A DNA stretch of 64,000 bases from Dryococelus australis (GCA_029891345.1 CM057002.1:18490295-18554294); one strand, 5' to 3'; positions 44,548-56,038 are shown, numbered from the stretch's first letter. Numbers and translations: made by a program. Notes: generated from the letters alone by a model not told the origin.

Positions 44548-45400
44548 CAACTGTCACGGCGAAGGGACTTCTCTGGTAAAAAAATGTTTCACGTCTCAAG
44601 GTCATATCCAATAATCAAAAAGCATTACGACGGCGGTGGACAAGCTTCGCCTCGCGTGTGCTCCGTTTTCTCAGGATTTTAAGCGGCAACTATGAGGTTT
44701 TATTTAATACAGCAATCTGTCCAGAAAAGAGACAACATTGTCGCTATCGTTAAAAACACGGTTTTAAACTGTAATATACATTGTAAACAGAGGGCTACTT
44801 ACATTCATGTTTGTCGATTTATGACACTTTTAAAACATCACATTTATGTTTCGATAACCACATTTATGAATAGATGACAAACATTTCTATCGATAAAAAA
44901 GATTTATACTGAAATATTTCGACGTTTAAATAGAGATGCCCCTCAAAATAGATGTACACAATTGCAGCCAGCCTTTATCTTTCCTTCTTTTTTTATTAAA
45001 ATAGTAGCTCATGAACTTATAATTTATTTCTCTATGTTTGTTACTCCCTCTTAATAAATTTCCTTTTCGTCACATTTGATTATTTCCAAGTGGCGCAGAG
45101 TTTCTGATCAAGGACATTTCTCTAAGCAGCCTAATATCCTGAACCACGTCCAACACGACAAATTACAAACCTGCCGTGGAGTTCAACTCTAGCTGTGAGT
45201 AATTACTCAACGCAGTCTTCTCCTGCGGAGATGTTCTCGGCCACGTTGGAAGGGCTGGCTCGGGACCCCGGGGTCTCTGCAAGCGAGTGTCTGAAAAATT
45301 GATAGAACGGATGTCGTGCCCATCGTCGTTATTTGTGAAGTCCGCATCACACACTATCGATCAATCGCAGCTCGACCGGCGATATTCATGACGTTCGCCT
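44548..45400. other. No gene or recognised repeat
   Basis: Short frames at 44692-44877 and 45163-45354 have no domain. Confidence 0.45.
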
Positions 45401-45763
45401 GGTAGACATGTCCCGCTCACTTCCAACTTTCCTGAAGCCCTGGCTGCTAAAGTTCTACCTCCGCCTGATGCTAACAGCGCATTCGTACACATTGATTGTG
45501 ATAATATTTTGCAAAAGAACTATTTCGTACTAAGCATTATCATCAGACCTATTTTCACCCTTTATTTATTCATATTGATAATAAATTAAATATGGTAATT
45601 TATGAATGAACTGTAAGTAAAAGTTCATTTTAACCAAAAATATGATAATTTTATGTTAAAACTAGTATAAAATGCTTGTGATATATGAAGTATTTAGGAA
45701 ACAACCAAACATGGGGTGATTTTTCAAAGGTTTGATTTAAAGATACCGCGAATAAGACTATAG
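45401..45763 (+). mobile_element. MITE-C, full length, shortened left block
   Basis: CACTTCCAACTTTCCTGAAG, GCTGCTAAAGTTCTACCTCC and the end ACATGGGGTGATTTTTCAAA then ACCGCGAATAAGACTATAG. The CATGCAAACAAAGCTTAACC block is partly deleted. Confidence 0.8.
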
Positions 45764-45809
45764 TTCTATTACGTACAGTTGGTACCTCATTAAATTAACT
45801 AAAGTGTTT

Positions 45810-46399
45810 AGTAGTAGGAAAATTAGAGAGCTGGTACAACTGACTCCTGACTGCGGAGCCACGGTCAAATTGTATGACGTCACTCCGAAACCTCCTAACG
45901 GACGAGAGAGACAGGACGTAATGAGGGAGCATAAGAAAATAAAGGGGTTCGGAAGGAATATGAGAAAGACAGCAAAGGATAGTACGGGCGAGAGGGAATA
46001 AGAAAGGAATGAGAGAGCATGGGAAAATAAATGAGACTGGAATGAATGAGAAAACCCCAAGGGATAGAATGTGGGAGACGTGAGAGAAAATGGACACCGG
46101 GAGGATGATGAAGAATGGACAAGAGAGACAGACAGGAAGGAATGCCAGAGCGTGAGAAAAATAACACCGGAATGACAGTGCGAGAAAAAAGAATCTGAAT
46201 GCAATAGCATGAAGAGCCAAGGTGGAATGATACGAGTAAGTAAAAGGGAAATTCCAAAGGAAAAAAAGGGAAATTTAAGATGGCTGCTGCTGATGAGGAA
46301 TGACAGAGCAGATGGTTTCGGCGTGACATCATCAAAGATAGCCACCGTGGCTCCGCAGCTAGGAGTCAGTTGTCCCAGCTTTCTTATTTTCCTACTACT
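45810..46399. mobile_element. Foldback element with purine-rich core (590 bp)
   Basis: Left arm 45810-45892 and right arm 46314-46399 are inverted repeats: AGTAGTAGGAAAAT, AGCTGG, ACAACTGACTCCT, CTGCGGAGCCACGGT and CCGAAACC occur in order in both. The 420 bp between them is almost all A and G on the plus strand, with loose repeats of GGAATGAGAGA. The minus-strand frames of 195, 146 and 141 codons (Ser, Phe, Leu rich) are a by-product of this strand bias. A 27-base A-run follows at 46409. No target duplication or transposase found. Confidence 0.8.
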
Positions 46400-46408
46400 G
46401 TATTTGGA

Positions 46409-46434
46409 AAAAAAAAAAAAAAAAAAAAAAAAAC
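46409..46434. repeat. Poly-A run
   Basis: A near-uninterrupted run of A immediately outside the right arm of the foldback element. Confidence 0.95.
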
Positions 46435-48120
46435 AAGACTAACAGCAATTATTTCAATGCTAACGCCTAGGCCCCGATTACAAGTAGTTCGCGTAGGCGA
46501 TGCTGGTCAGAAGAACCTCAGCCAACCAAGTGGTTTGAAAAACCGTTAGAGTACACATATAGCTTGCTCATCTTCCGGGTTTGGCGATTTATCGTCATTT
46601 GTGGTACTGCAGAGGCGTGTCTCGCCAGGGCGTGGGATTAAAGTTGGAAGGTTCCGACTTCACATAGCCATAAGGGAATTGATATATCGTCTATAAATGT
46701 TCTACTAAACAATGAACTTCTGCCCTACCTGGCAGTTCAAGTTGCTTACCGTCCATACTATTAAGATATCATAAACAAAATCACAAGAACAATTCTGAAA
46801 TCTCGAGTAAGTACAGTACCTGAATTATATTTAAATACATTTTATCACTGCAACAAAAAGTTGCTTTCACAGGGGAAAAAAAAAACCCTTACTGCGCTCA
46901 AAGCTTGTGAAATGAGCGTAACTTTCGTGTTTACACGAATTATCTATTATCACCACATAAAAATTTCTAAGTGACCAAGGTTTGGTTCCCAGCCTATAAA
47001 CCGTGCGTCATCTATAGTAATAAACTGTGAGCAGCGTGCCTTGCTAAGCATCATTAAAGGGTTTTCCCTCTCAGCTGATAGCAGTCCACTTATCTCATTC
47101 TACAATCCGTCGTTTATGTTGCCACTACAGAGTAATTAAATAACAGTAATGTCAACTACTTTGGTAATATACAAAAACATCAGTGGAGGGGCGGGAACTT
47201 CATTTACTCGCAAATTCTTACTACAACGTTTCGATGCTATTTCTTTTAAAATCCATTAATTGCGATATATACATACCAAAGTCCTCTCGTTCCCACAAAC
47301 AAATCTAAACTAGGACGTGGATTAAAAACTTCTCAATTCCAATATGGTATCCACGTTTCCCCATGCCATGTCATCGAGTTAATGTGTACCTGAAACGTTA
47401 TAACATCTTAACTTAATAGTTTAACACACAGAACGTCAGTAACTATTCATTCGAAATCAACGTGTTCATTACACAACAAAGGCGAACTCTCTAAGCCCAG
47501 ACACATGGATGGCCACATGCTTACGAAACATTGAAGTTGGTATTTGGAGACTGCCTTCAAAGCAGTCCAGAAAATTTACGCCACTTGGCACGGTAACGTA
47601 ACTGAAATAGAAGAAGCACTGAACTACGGCGACCAAACAATTTCGTTTGAAGAAAAAAATTGCGAACGACATATTCAGACCGAAAAACTATTCTAAAGCA
47701 GGTCTCTCTAATACATACGTGAGACTGTTGCCCGGAGAGGCGTGGCCATGCGCCTTAAAAACGTTCCAAACAATCGACCAATTGCAGCCACGCTTCGTGC
47801 ACACCTGCCCCGCCAAGCTAGGGGCGTTGCCCCTCCGACAACTACTTCCGGTTATGACCGTATTTCCGCTATACACTTCTTTCCACCGCAGCTAGAATAT
47901 CACTGAAGGCTGCACAGGGTAACATTTTTTGCGCGGTTGACGAATAATTCTTTGGAAACTAATTGTGGAGAGTGGAGACGTCTGAGCGGCTCTTAAAACC
48001 CTTCCATTTCCACATTAATTAATTGTTTCTGGTGAGGCAAATAAGAACTTTTTGATACGTGCTGTGTTGGTTAAGAACTTGTTTTTTTTTATCACAACGT
48101 TGTGTTCAGTGGTTAGTGAT
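46435..48120. other. No gene or recognised repeat
   Basis: Long unassigned stretch; opposed frames around 47469-47895 show no domain. Confidence 0.45.
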
Positions 48121-48525
48121 ATAGGCTGTTCACGCTAAAATAAGGACGTTTGAAGCCATAGTTACTTTTTCCTTTCAGCCATTTTTTTAAATCCATTAAC
48201 CAACTTTACAAATAAATATTGCGATGTAAGAAATAAACAGAGTGTGTATATTCCACCTCACTCGAAGTTTACCTCTAAAGCTAAAACAAAATATATTTAT
48301 TGACCATTATTCCAAGCCGACCTTCCGTGGCGCAGTCGTTTGGTGCGCCACCGCTCTGGGTTCGAATCCCGGGTAAGGTATGGATGTTAATTTAAGTTAG
48401 GTTATAAGGTCTGTAACCCACCCCTGCCAAGCTTTCAAGCATAAAATCGGGGGACGTTAAAAAGCATTTTACAATACAATGCAATACCATTATTCCAAAA
48501 GTGGTCACTTTACCGCGATAGCATA
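48121..48525 (-). mobile_element. MITE-B (subtype b) split by a SINE-3
   Basis: Left tip GGCTGTTCACGCTAAAATAA, AGTTACTTTTTCCTTTCAGC, CACTCGAAGTTTACC and AAATATATTTATTGACCATT; right part ATTATTCCAAAAGTGGTCAC and TTTACCGCGATAGC. Removing 48316-48498 restores a normal subtype b sequence. Confidence 0.88.
48316..48485 (+). mobile_element. SINE-3 with 13 bp target duplication
   Basis: A 170 bp unit whose head is tRNA-like: CGTGGCGCAGTCGTTTGGTG and B box GGTTCGAATCC. The tail is ATTTTACAATACAATGCAAT. The 13 bp ACCATTATTCCAA is exactly duplicated at 48303-48315 and 48486-48498, as expected from target-primed reverse transcription. The host sequence is the MITE-B. Only copy of this SINE in the window. 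Confidence 0.9.
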
Positions 48526-48635
48526 TATGAGCCAGTCGTAATTAAGTCAGTTACTCCCAGGGAGAATAATCAGGCGCTGGTCTTCGTAGAGTACAGTGTC
48601 GGCCAAACATTAACTTCCTGTGCAACACCTACAAC

Positions 48636-48818
48636 GGGGTCTTGAGAGCCGATAAGGGTGGAGCGAGGTGGAAATGGAGCAGAGCCGGAACGCTAGGCCG
48701 GGGAGGGAGGCCGCCAACCCAGCGACTTCGTTCGGCACACGATTCCCACGTGCAAAAATCCAGCACGTATTGTCTTGGTGGGAGGCGAGCGGTCTAGCCG
48801 CTACGCCACTGCGGCCCC
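48636..48818 (-). mobile_element. SINE-1, with head
   Basis: GGTCTTGAGAGCCGATAAGG, GGAGCAGAGCCGGAACGCTA, GGCACACGATTCCCACGTGC, TTGGTGGGAGGCGAGCGGTC and the tRNA 5' end CGCTACGCCACTGCGGCCCC. The B-box region is deleted (CAGCACGTATTGTCTTGG). Confidence 0.85.
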
Positions 48819-49169
48819 AGGAAACTAGTTACCAAATATTTCATCATACAAGTCTGCCATACTTGCTTTTTAAAATCAGACTTGTTTAACACATTTCGCT
48901 GTTACGTAGTGCTACATTTGCTGCTATTTACATGCAACGCTACAGAAATAATTTTGGCAACTAGTGTCACAAATAATCGTTTCTGAAAAAGAAAAAAAAA
49001 AAAAAAAAAAGTTTATTTTGCCGCAAAGTTGTAGAACATTTCAATTTGTTTGTTTTCCTGGTGGCATTATGTCAATCTTCTTGTTTCTTATTCATGTAAA
49101 GTCTATTCATTGTATCTTCGCATATTTTGAAATACTTCTCAAAAATCACGTTTTATACTTCTGTTAACA
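48819..49169. other. No gene or recognised repeat
   Basis: A-run at 48992-49010; a 67-codon frame beginning in it is not convincing. Confidence 0.4.
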
Positions 49170-49462
49170 TACAAGTATTTTATTTTTGGCTAAATCTGAC
49201 TAACATATTTTATCTATAAATTACAATATTTAATTTATAATTAATTTGAATAAAAACAGAGAGGAAATAGGTATCTTGGTAATGCGAAGAGAAAGTTCTC
49301 ATGCAAAATATGATAAAACCCGAGTGCGCACAAATGCGGTGCGTTCTCTCTTTGGTGTAATTTTCTTATAGACTTGGTCAAAAGCTTTTTTTGCACGAGG
49401 TAGAGTAATAGCTTGAGGGTAGAAGTTTATTAAAGTTGAAAGAGACCATGAATAGAATATAA
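49170..49462 (-). mobile_element. MITE-C, left half missing
   Basis: ATTTTTGGCTAAATCTGACT, AATTACAATATTTAATTTAT, GCGCACAAATGCGGTGCGTT, TTTTGCACGAGGTAGAGTAA and the tip GACCATGAATAGAATATAA. Confidence 0.75.
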
Positions 49463-50350
49463 TAATTACACTTATTGCATTGCCTGCCCTGACTGTTTCA
49501 CCCTCACAAATATAATGTAATCCCGCATTCTAACTGCACTCGGGGTTTTACGGCCGTTTTGATTGGCCACTACAGCTGTGGAATTTCTGCAAACGTCACA
49601 CAGCGCTAGTTCGTTTTCAGTTTCTCCCCTACATTAATTTTTAAAATGTTTTGTTTCCGTTATTATTCCAATTGCGTTGGCGCCCACAAGGGCCATGGAG
49701 AGGGAAGCGAATGGTTGTATTCAAAAATATTTGTTTAGTGTTGGGAGCATAGTGGCAAAGGAATATGACGGGAGGAAAAAGAAAGTAGGCCTATATGTTG
49801 GTCGTGGAAAATAGCGAAGTGGGACAAAATGACGTGTGTGCAAACTACGACAAAAATATTTTCACCTCCTCTCATTTCCTGTCTATTTCTTTGGGGAAAA
49901 CAGGCTTAGCATATTAAATTGTCAAAACCCAATTGTACCCGTAACATAAATTTAACTATAGGCTACGTCGCAATTGTATTCATGTGACGGAACTGTAACA
50001 AACGACTAAACAGTTACTGCATAGATCTGTAACACCCAGAAACCAAACATATTACACTACTAAAACAGTTTGGTAAATCGGCAAAAATTTGTGTAATATT
50101 TTCGCTGAATTTGAACGAAGAATGCCTACCAAAAACTACTCAAGCTCTCTCTGCCACAAGGATCGCTGAGATCAATATTGTTCTGTGCTGCTCTACGGTG
50201 TTTTTGTCATAAGCTAGGACGTAAGTTATTTATCTATACGTATTTTGCTATTCACAGCGGTTCGCTCAATAGCCTCGAGGCAGGACTTCAAATGGAATTG
50301 GTGAAGAATTGCGGCGTGGCTGAGTAGGGCACACGACCGTGGCTTTTACA
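49463..50350. other. No gene or recognised repeat
   Basis: Unassigned, mixed composition. Confidence 0.45.
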
Positions 50351-50747
50351 TGGTTGCCAACCATCTGGAAAACAGGGAAATAAATGTCAGGGAATTTGAA
50401 AATTGTCAGGGAAATCAGGGAATTCCGAACAAGTTGTCTAAATGTCAGGGAATTCTGTGGCATGCCTGCTATATTTGGCAGTTCTATCATCAATCGTGCA
50501 CCATTACCGGAATCATATAAAATGGTTTTGATGATTGTGGACTAAATTCCAAGGCATTTTTGTTGCAATTTATGTAGGGAGCAATTTTGTAAGATCACAA
50601 AGTATTTTGGTATAAAATTGTGTTATAATGCACAGGCGTCAATCCTTACAGAAAAGAATGTTAGCAAAAGTCAGGGAAAAAAGATTATTTTTGTCTGGAA
50701 ATCAGGGAAATTTCAGGGAATTTCCCAATGGCAAAAAGGTGGCAATC
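50351..50747 (+). repeat. CAGGGAA-rich element with GGTTGCCA-type ends
   Basis: Left GGTTGCCAACC and right AGGTGGCAATC form a short inverted repeat. Eight CAGGGAA heptamers lie between them, all on the plus strand, five near the left end and three near the right, separated by about 190 bp of unrelated sequence. I recall similar TCAGGGAATTT repeats in other animal genomes but cannot name the family. Confidence 0.55.
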
Positions 50748-51035
50748 GTGTTTTACGTGAATGCTCCTGTGTTAGGTCATTTTCTTTGCGATATGGGGAT
50801 GAAATGAAAGCAACGAAGTAGATATTTGGCTATTATAGCTTAATCGACAGCTCTAGACGAGATATTTTATTTGGCACGGCAATGAGCGCGCTAGCACATC
50901 GCAGTCGCGAGATATCCTGCCCCGGAAACTCTCGCGCAACACAACGCCAGGGACCCTACACGCATGCGCGGCGCCAACTCAAGGTCATGCTCGCATCGTA
51001 CAGTCGTACACGCGATCGAACAAATGTTATTAGTT
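50748..51035. other. No gene or recognised repeat
   Basis: Spacer, locally GC-rich at 50880-51010. Confidence 0.4.
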
Positions 51036-51396
51036 ATAGGCTGCTCATTAAGACCTACTTGCATGCACAATGTAAGCCATATGTAAGATTGCCATGGGCC
51101 GGTAAAATCAAAACACTGAAATTATTATAAAAGCAAATATTTAAAAAATCTGCTCATTTGTACACTTTGACGAATTAAAATAAACAGAAAGCGAAATAAA
51201 TAATTTAAATTATCACAAATAATCACGTAACACTTTTTATTCGACTTTAAGTTATGGTGCTACTTTCTCTCCACCGTTACCAACTTTACTGGGCGCAAGT
51301 CACTCAGTGCGCCTGTTAAAATATATGCAATTAGGAGCAATGACTTTTTTTCTAAGGTTGAGTTCAATAGTGCTCACTTTATCGTGGACAGACTTT
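51036..51396 (+). mobile_element. MITE-A with damaged left tip
   Basis: TATAGGCTGCTCATTAAGAC joins the outer tip straight to the CTACTTGCATGCACAATG block; the GGTAAAGTGAGCAC part is deleted. The right end CTTTACTGGGCGCAAGTCAC and GTGCTCACTTTATCGTGGAC is good. Confidence 0.88.
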
Positions 51397-52312
51397 ACGA
51401 TGTTACAGCGCCGGAATGGATCATCATGCAAACGTTTCATCGACATTTCCGTCCTGGCACCACGAGTGTGTCTGATTTTAAACACGTATTCGCGTTTAAA
51501 AAGAATTGGGAATAAGTACGAGATGAAACGTGGCCAGCAAAGAACAGAAGAAGGCGTGTATACATCGTGTGTAGGATATAGTTGAGTGCGCCCGCCATTT
51601 GTTACTGCTGCCGGCCTGGCGAAACGTGACGTCGATATCGCCTCCAGCCATGACGATGGGTTGTTACGTCAAATCCCGGTTCACACCATCCCACACTTCT
51701 CTACACGCTTACACGACCATACATACACGTGGTATGGCCTGTTATGAATGGAACACCACTGCAGCAGATTCCTAGCTTGGAGTTAGTTTATAATTTCGCG
51801 CTTAATATTAAATTAATGCTGTAATTTTTTTTTTTTTCGAAACAAGTCCAGTCTTAAATATTACGATATTCATTATTTTTCTCTCCTTCCTCGACAAGAA
51901 AAACGGTCTTTATTCTTCCCCCCCCCCCCTACTTTTAAAGACGACGCATATTCAACGAAAATAAAAACTAATTTCGGGTGCCATGTCGCACGGTTAAGCA
52001 CAAGCATCCCTGGTTTTCGCGTTCCGAACCACTTGATCCAGACTGCGATGTCGAGAGGGTGGGCTCGGCGAGTATGGTAATGGAGGACCCGGATCTCGCA
52101 ACATTCTGATTACCCCACGGGTAATTACATGCTGCATGTACGGCGTCCCTTAGCATTTCCCGGACTGACCTAGAAGGAATAAGAGGGAGGGAGATGAACA
52201 CACAGTATATCGGACTGTGTAGGGGTGGAGAAACTGCAACTAGTTCACGCTGTCCGCCGCCCTCTAAAGCCATTTGGCTGCGTGGAGTGAATGACTGAGA
52301 TACACGCAAATA
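51397..52312. other. No gene assigned
   Basis: C-run near 51920. A 131-codon minus-strand frame (51968-52363) runs into the next MITE and has no domain. Confidence 0.45.
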
Positions 52313-52552
52313 TGAACTGTCCACGATAAAGTGAGCACTTTTTAAGGCCCTCCCAACAGGCATTAACCACTAATAAATATGTTCTATTGCAGCCTCAGAC
52401 ATTAACTTTTGAGAGTGGTGAAAGTATACACCGTATTTATTAGTCACGTGACAACGCTGATACTAAAAAATGTCTTAAATATAAAAATTGGCTTAAAAGA
52501 AAAAATTGGAAGGAGCCTTAAAAAGCGCTCACTTTATCGTGAACGGCCTATA
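52313..52552 (+). mobile_element. MITE-B (subtype a), full length
   Basis: Tips AACTGTCCACGATAAAGTGA and GCGCTCACTTTATCGTGAAC. Interior GCCCTCCCAACAGGCATTAA and GTTCTATTGCAGCCTCAGAC. Confidence 0.88.
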
Positions 52553-53322
52553 ACTTAACTGTTGAGAGAATGTTTTTCTACACCCCAAAAACTGCGAGGA
52601 TACGAATATGAGCTGACGTTCAAGGTGTAAAACGTTTTATTAGGAACAAATGAGTCATACTGAAAATTTCTAAAGAAACAATCAGTAGACTTTCCTATGA
52701 AAAATCACAGGAGAGTGTGTTTTGCGAGTAACTGCGAAAGAGAAAAAATAATTAATACTGCACCAGAAAGAATTTCATCCGCTGCAGCTTGCAGCACTAC
52801 ATGACCCACTGCTAAATAATCGAACGTATTCACACAAAACAACTAAAGATTGCGATCCGTGCTGAAAATATTAAGAAGCCTTGATTTTGTTTCCCTTCGA
52901 TTTAACGGAAAGCACGCGCGAATTACCAAGCTACAGCCAATTTGAATGGGTTACTCATGACGACTCAAAATTACCGAAGTGTCGCGATTACATTTTGCAT
53001 TTTAAATACAGTTGACGAATTGGGGATTGATTTTCTTTGCGTAGTTTTCGGCCGTGAGCGATACAGCGGAGAGGGTTAGAAGGGGAGCGTACAAACTGCT
53101 GCCCTCTGCTGACAAGCTGTGGAAACACCACTGGGGTTTCTCGCAAAAACATGCCAACTACCCGGTATTAGTACTGAATATTTAAAAAATATGAATTTTT
53201 AGAAGGAACGAACCCGAAGTTAGTTTCCTCCGGGTTTTTGGAGCTAACTTCCTAAATCGACATAAGCTCGATAATCACCCATTTGGTTATGGCGCCATCT
53301 TGTGACGATCCTAGTAACTTAA
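52553..53322. other. No gene or recognised repeat
   Basis: Unassigned; AGTTAGTTTCC...GGAGCTAACTTCC near 53218-53255 is a short local inverted repeat. Confidence 0.45.
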
Positions 53323-53928
53323 GCCATGTCCGAAACGGCTACGAGACGATTATTTAGGTTACTAAATCGACTACGTGACCAAGTTTAGACCGTAAATATT
53401 TGGGGATTTAGGGTTGAAATTTACTGACGTAAAGTAGCATACTAAATCCCCAAATAGGCCCGTAAAATCGACTGTTGTTTGTTTACGTTTTATTTCCCGC
53501 GTTATGACGGAAACGTCGGTATTTGCTGTTCTTGAAACGCTGCACAATACATGCACGTAAAATATGGAAAAAATCGGGTTATTTTTAAGTTATTATAAAA
53601 TAAAGTTCGTATGTTGTATTTAAAAAAAAGAAGACGATCGGTTGTTATTTGAAATGGAATGTTAATTGGAGGGAGCGAAGAAATAACGAGAAGGCTAATA
53701 TCGTCTAGAAAGAAATATGGTCAGTTATTCACAAGACAACGGGGTTATATGCAAATGCTTGGGAGTAAGTTATTTATTGATAGGGTGACAAACAAAAGAA
53801 CGTCGAAATTCCACAAGCCCGCAGTTTCCAACTTGGTCGCATGTAGTGCTCTTACAAGCCGTTGGAAACACCATTCACCCTAAATTCCTAAACCCTAATT
53901 CTTCAAATATGCCGTTTCGGACACGGAT
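53323..53928. mobile_element. Inverted-repeat element, tips ...TGTCCGAAACGGC (606 bp)
   Basis: Left GCCATGTCCGAAACGGC (53323-53339) and right, read inward, CCGTGTCCGAAACGGC (from 53926) match over 13 straight bases. TTAA stands just outside on each side (53319-53322 and 53929-53932), offset by one base relative to the tips, so a TTAA or TAA target is possible. An inner palindrome TATTTGGGGATTTAG/CTAAATCCCCAAATA (53397-53411 and 53442-53456) is perfect over 15 bp. No transposase frame. Could be piggyBac-like or Harbinger-like; I cannot choose. Confidence 0.65.
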
Positions 53929-54799
53929 TTAATGGTAGGATAGAAGGAAGGCAGTGAGAAAGAAGCGCAACGCTGTGAACTGGAGTGCAGTGCTGTCGCG
54001 CTCCGCGGTACAAGCGGGACTTAACGCGGTGACCTTATCATTTTATTGGTGGAAAGTATGCGGCAAAGTTCAATGCAGGTCCCTGTAATAGTTTGGTATT
54101 TTTGCGACCAGTATAGTACGAGATACAGCAGTTCGGAAATAGCATTTACAATGTCAATGATTTATTGAAAGTATTTTAAGTACCTCACCCCTCTTGGATT
54201 GCTTTTTGTTTTCTTACATCGGTATCACGGGGACACGTTTGGTGGTTTACCTCTGCACTCCATTTTCCTCCCCTCCAGTTGCAACTTTATCGGGGCCATT
54301 CCAGGAGATAGTTGCTAGCCCCCACCCCCACCCCGCCTAGGTCAGGAAACCTGCCGGCCTAATTTACATAAAAACCACATAACGCTAATTATCCAAGCCT
54401 CGCCACGTCGTGGGGCCGCCTGCCTGTGCGCAAGGAAAACTTGCCTTACGTTTACGAAGAACCGACGGAGTCAAGGCTGACCGCATACACACCTTACTCC
54501 TTTTTTTTTTTTTTAATCAACTCAACAGCAACGTAAAAAACACACCGCCGTATTTCTTTTGTGGGAACGCGAAAATTTTCATGTGCATGCGAGCTCTTTT
54601 GTGCGCACATATCCCAAGTCGCGCACCGCACGCCCCTTGGGCGGTTCATCCAATCCGTCGTAGGGATATTCTTAGGATAACCTGTTCGCCTTCGTTTTGA
54701 AGGACGCGTCGAATACCACGAAATTTCCCGTGTTACGTATACTGTCTGTTCATCAAATACTGTTTACGCGCAGTACAAAATTCACAAGCAATTGCCACT
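53929..54799. other. No gene assigned
   Basis: A 96-codon frame at 54410-54700 crosses a T-run and has no domain. Confidence 0.45.
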
Positions 54800-55150
54800 A
54801 TGAGCAATTCACAGTAAAGTACGCACTTTTGAAAAGAAAAATCACTGTCCGTTAACGCATATATGCTAATGCACACATTAGCACGTAAGTAGGCTCTCAG
54901 CAAAGTTTGCAGCGAATCAAATAAATTAGTTCTATGTCTTTAAGTTGTATTGCGATAGTATCTTTCAATTGACAACAAATAAAGACGATGTGTTTTTTTT
55001 TTTTTTTGCTTCATGCACGTTTGAATATGAATCAGCATATTGGTAACACAATTACAGTCCTCAAAATGTTACGTTTCCCACTGGATGGTGCACGAATAAA
55101 GGGAAGCGGTCCGTGACAATGTCAACTTGCGCATATGGCGGAAAATACAA
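54800..55150 (-). mobile_element. MITE-A, old diverged copy
   Basis: CAATTCACAGTAAAGTACGC, AAAAATCACTGTCC, CTTCATGCACGTTTGAATAT, TGGATGGTGCACGAATAAAG and GCATATGGCGGAAAATACAA retain the block order. It is cut off on the right by the next MITE-A in opposite orientation. Confidence 0.65.
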
Positions 55151-55154
55151 TTAT

Positions 55155-55581
55155 GGGCTGTTCACGGTAAAATGAGCACTTTTGAAAGCCCTGCTTAAGA
55201 TCTACTTACTTATATGCTTGTTGTGTATTCCTCCACCTTATGTAAAATTAACGTTACCATAGGCCTCATCACTTTATTCATGCGTCGGTAGAGTGAAAAC
55301 TCGAAATTATTACGAAAGTAAATACTTAGCAAATTTTCTCATTTTTGCAATTCGGTGCATTAAAATTAATTTAAAAAAAGATGAAAAGTATAATTTAAGT
55401 TATCACAAATGGTTATGCGACACTTTTTATTTGACGTTAAAATATGGAACTACATCCCCTTAGTTACCAACTTAACTGGGCGCATGTCACTCAGTTCACC
55501 CGTTAAAATATATGCGGGCAGGGGCAGTGACTTATTTCTAAAGCTGATTTCAAAAAGTGCTCACTTTATCTTGAACAGCCT
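55155..55581 (+). mobile_element. MITE-A, full length, inserted at the end of an older MITE-A
   Basis: Tips GGCTGTTCACGGTAAAATGA and GTGCTCACTTTATCTTGAAC. GCCCTGCTTAAGATCTACTT, AGGCCTCATCACTTTATTCA, CTTAACTGGGCGCATGTCAC. Much better preserved than its left neighbour. Confidence 0.92.
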
Positions 55582-55721
55582 TTGCAAGCAAGTTTGCGTG
55601 TATTCCTCTGGCGTACGCCCATGCGGGTGGCGCTTGTACGTACAGGAGAGGTACCTTCATCTTGTGTGCGAACCTATCACTCGGGGCGACCGCCTTACCA
55701 ACCAACCAGCTGGCGGCCCTC

Positions 55722-56038
55722 TATACACCATTCACGCTCACTTCCAACTTTTCTGAAGCCCTGCTAAAGTTCTACTTTCAGGATATTCCTCCGCCTCCCA
55801 CAGACAAAGCTTAACCTAGTCTACAAAATTACATCAAAGGGACAACGCGCCGTATTCGTGCGCACTCAATGTTCTAACAATATTTTGCATAAAAACAGTT
55901 TCTCACTAGGCAGTACCAACATAAGTACTTTCTCCCTAATTTTATTCACATTGACTATAAGCGAAACATTATAATTTATAGAGAATACGAGTAAAATTTC
56001 AATTGAACCTAAAATTAGGTAATTTTGTGATAACACGA
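55722..56038 (+). mobile_element. MITE-C, right end missing
   Basis: TATACACCATTCACGCTCAC, TTTTCTGAAGCCCTGCTAAA, GATATTCCTCCGCCTC and ACAAAGCTTAACCTAGTCTA. The AATCAAACC end is absent; sequence changes near 56038. Confidence 0.78.

Noticed and set aside
45758-46345. 195-codon minus-strand frame that looks like a Ser/Phe/Leu-rich membrane protein
   Set aside because: It is the pyrimidine strand of the purine-rich foldback core and runs into the inverted arms. Two overlapping frames on the same strand (146 and 141 codons) have the same composition.
47469-47895. Coding exons on either strand
   Set aside because: Short overlapping frames with no conserved motif or splice-site support.
53884-53905. 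Interstitial telomere (CCTAAACCCTAA-like)
   Set aside because: Only one and a half imperfect units, and it lies within the inner part of an inverted-repeat element.
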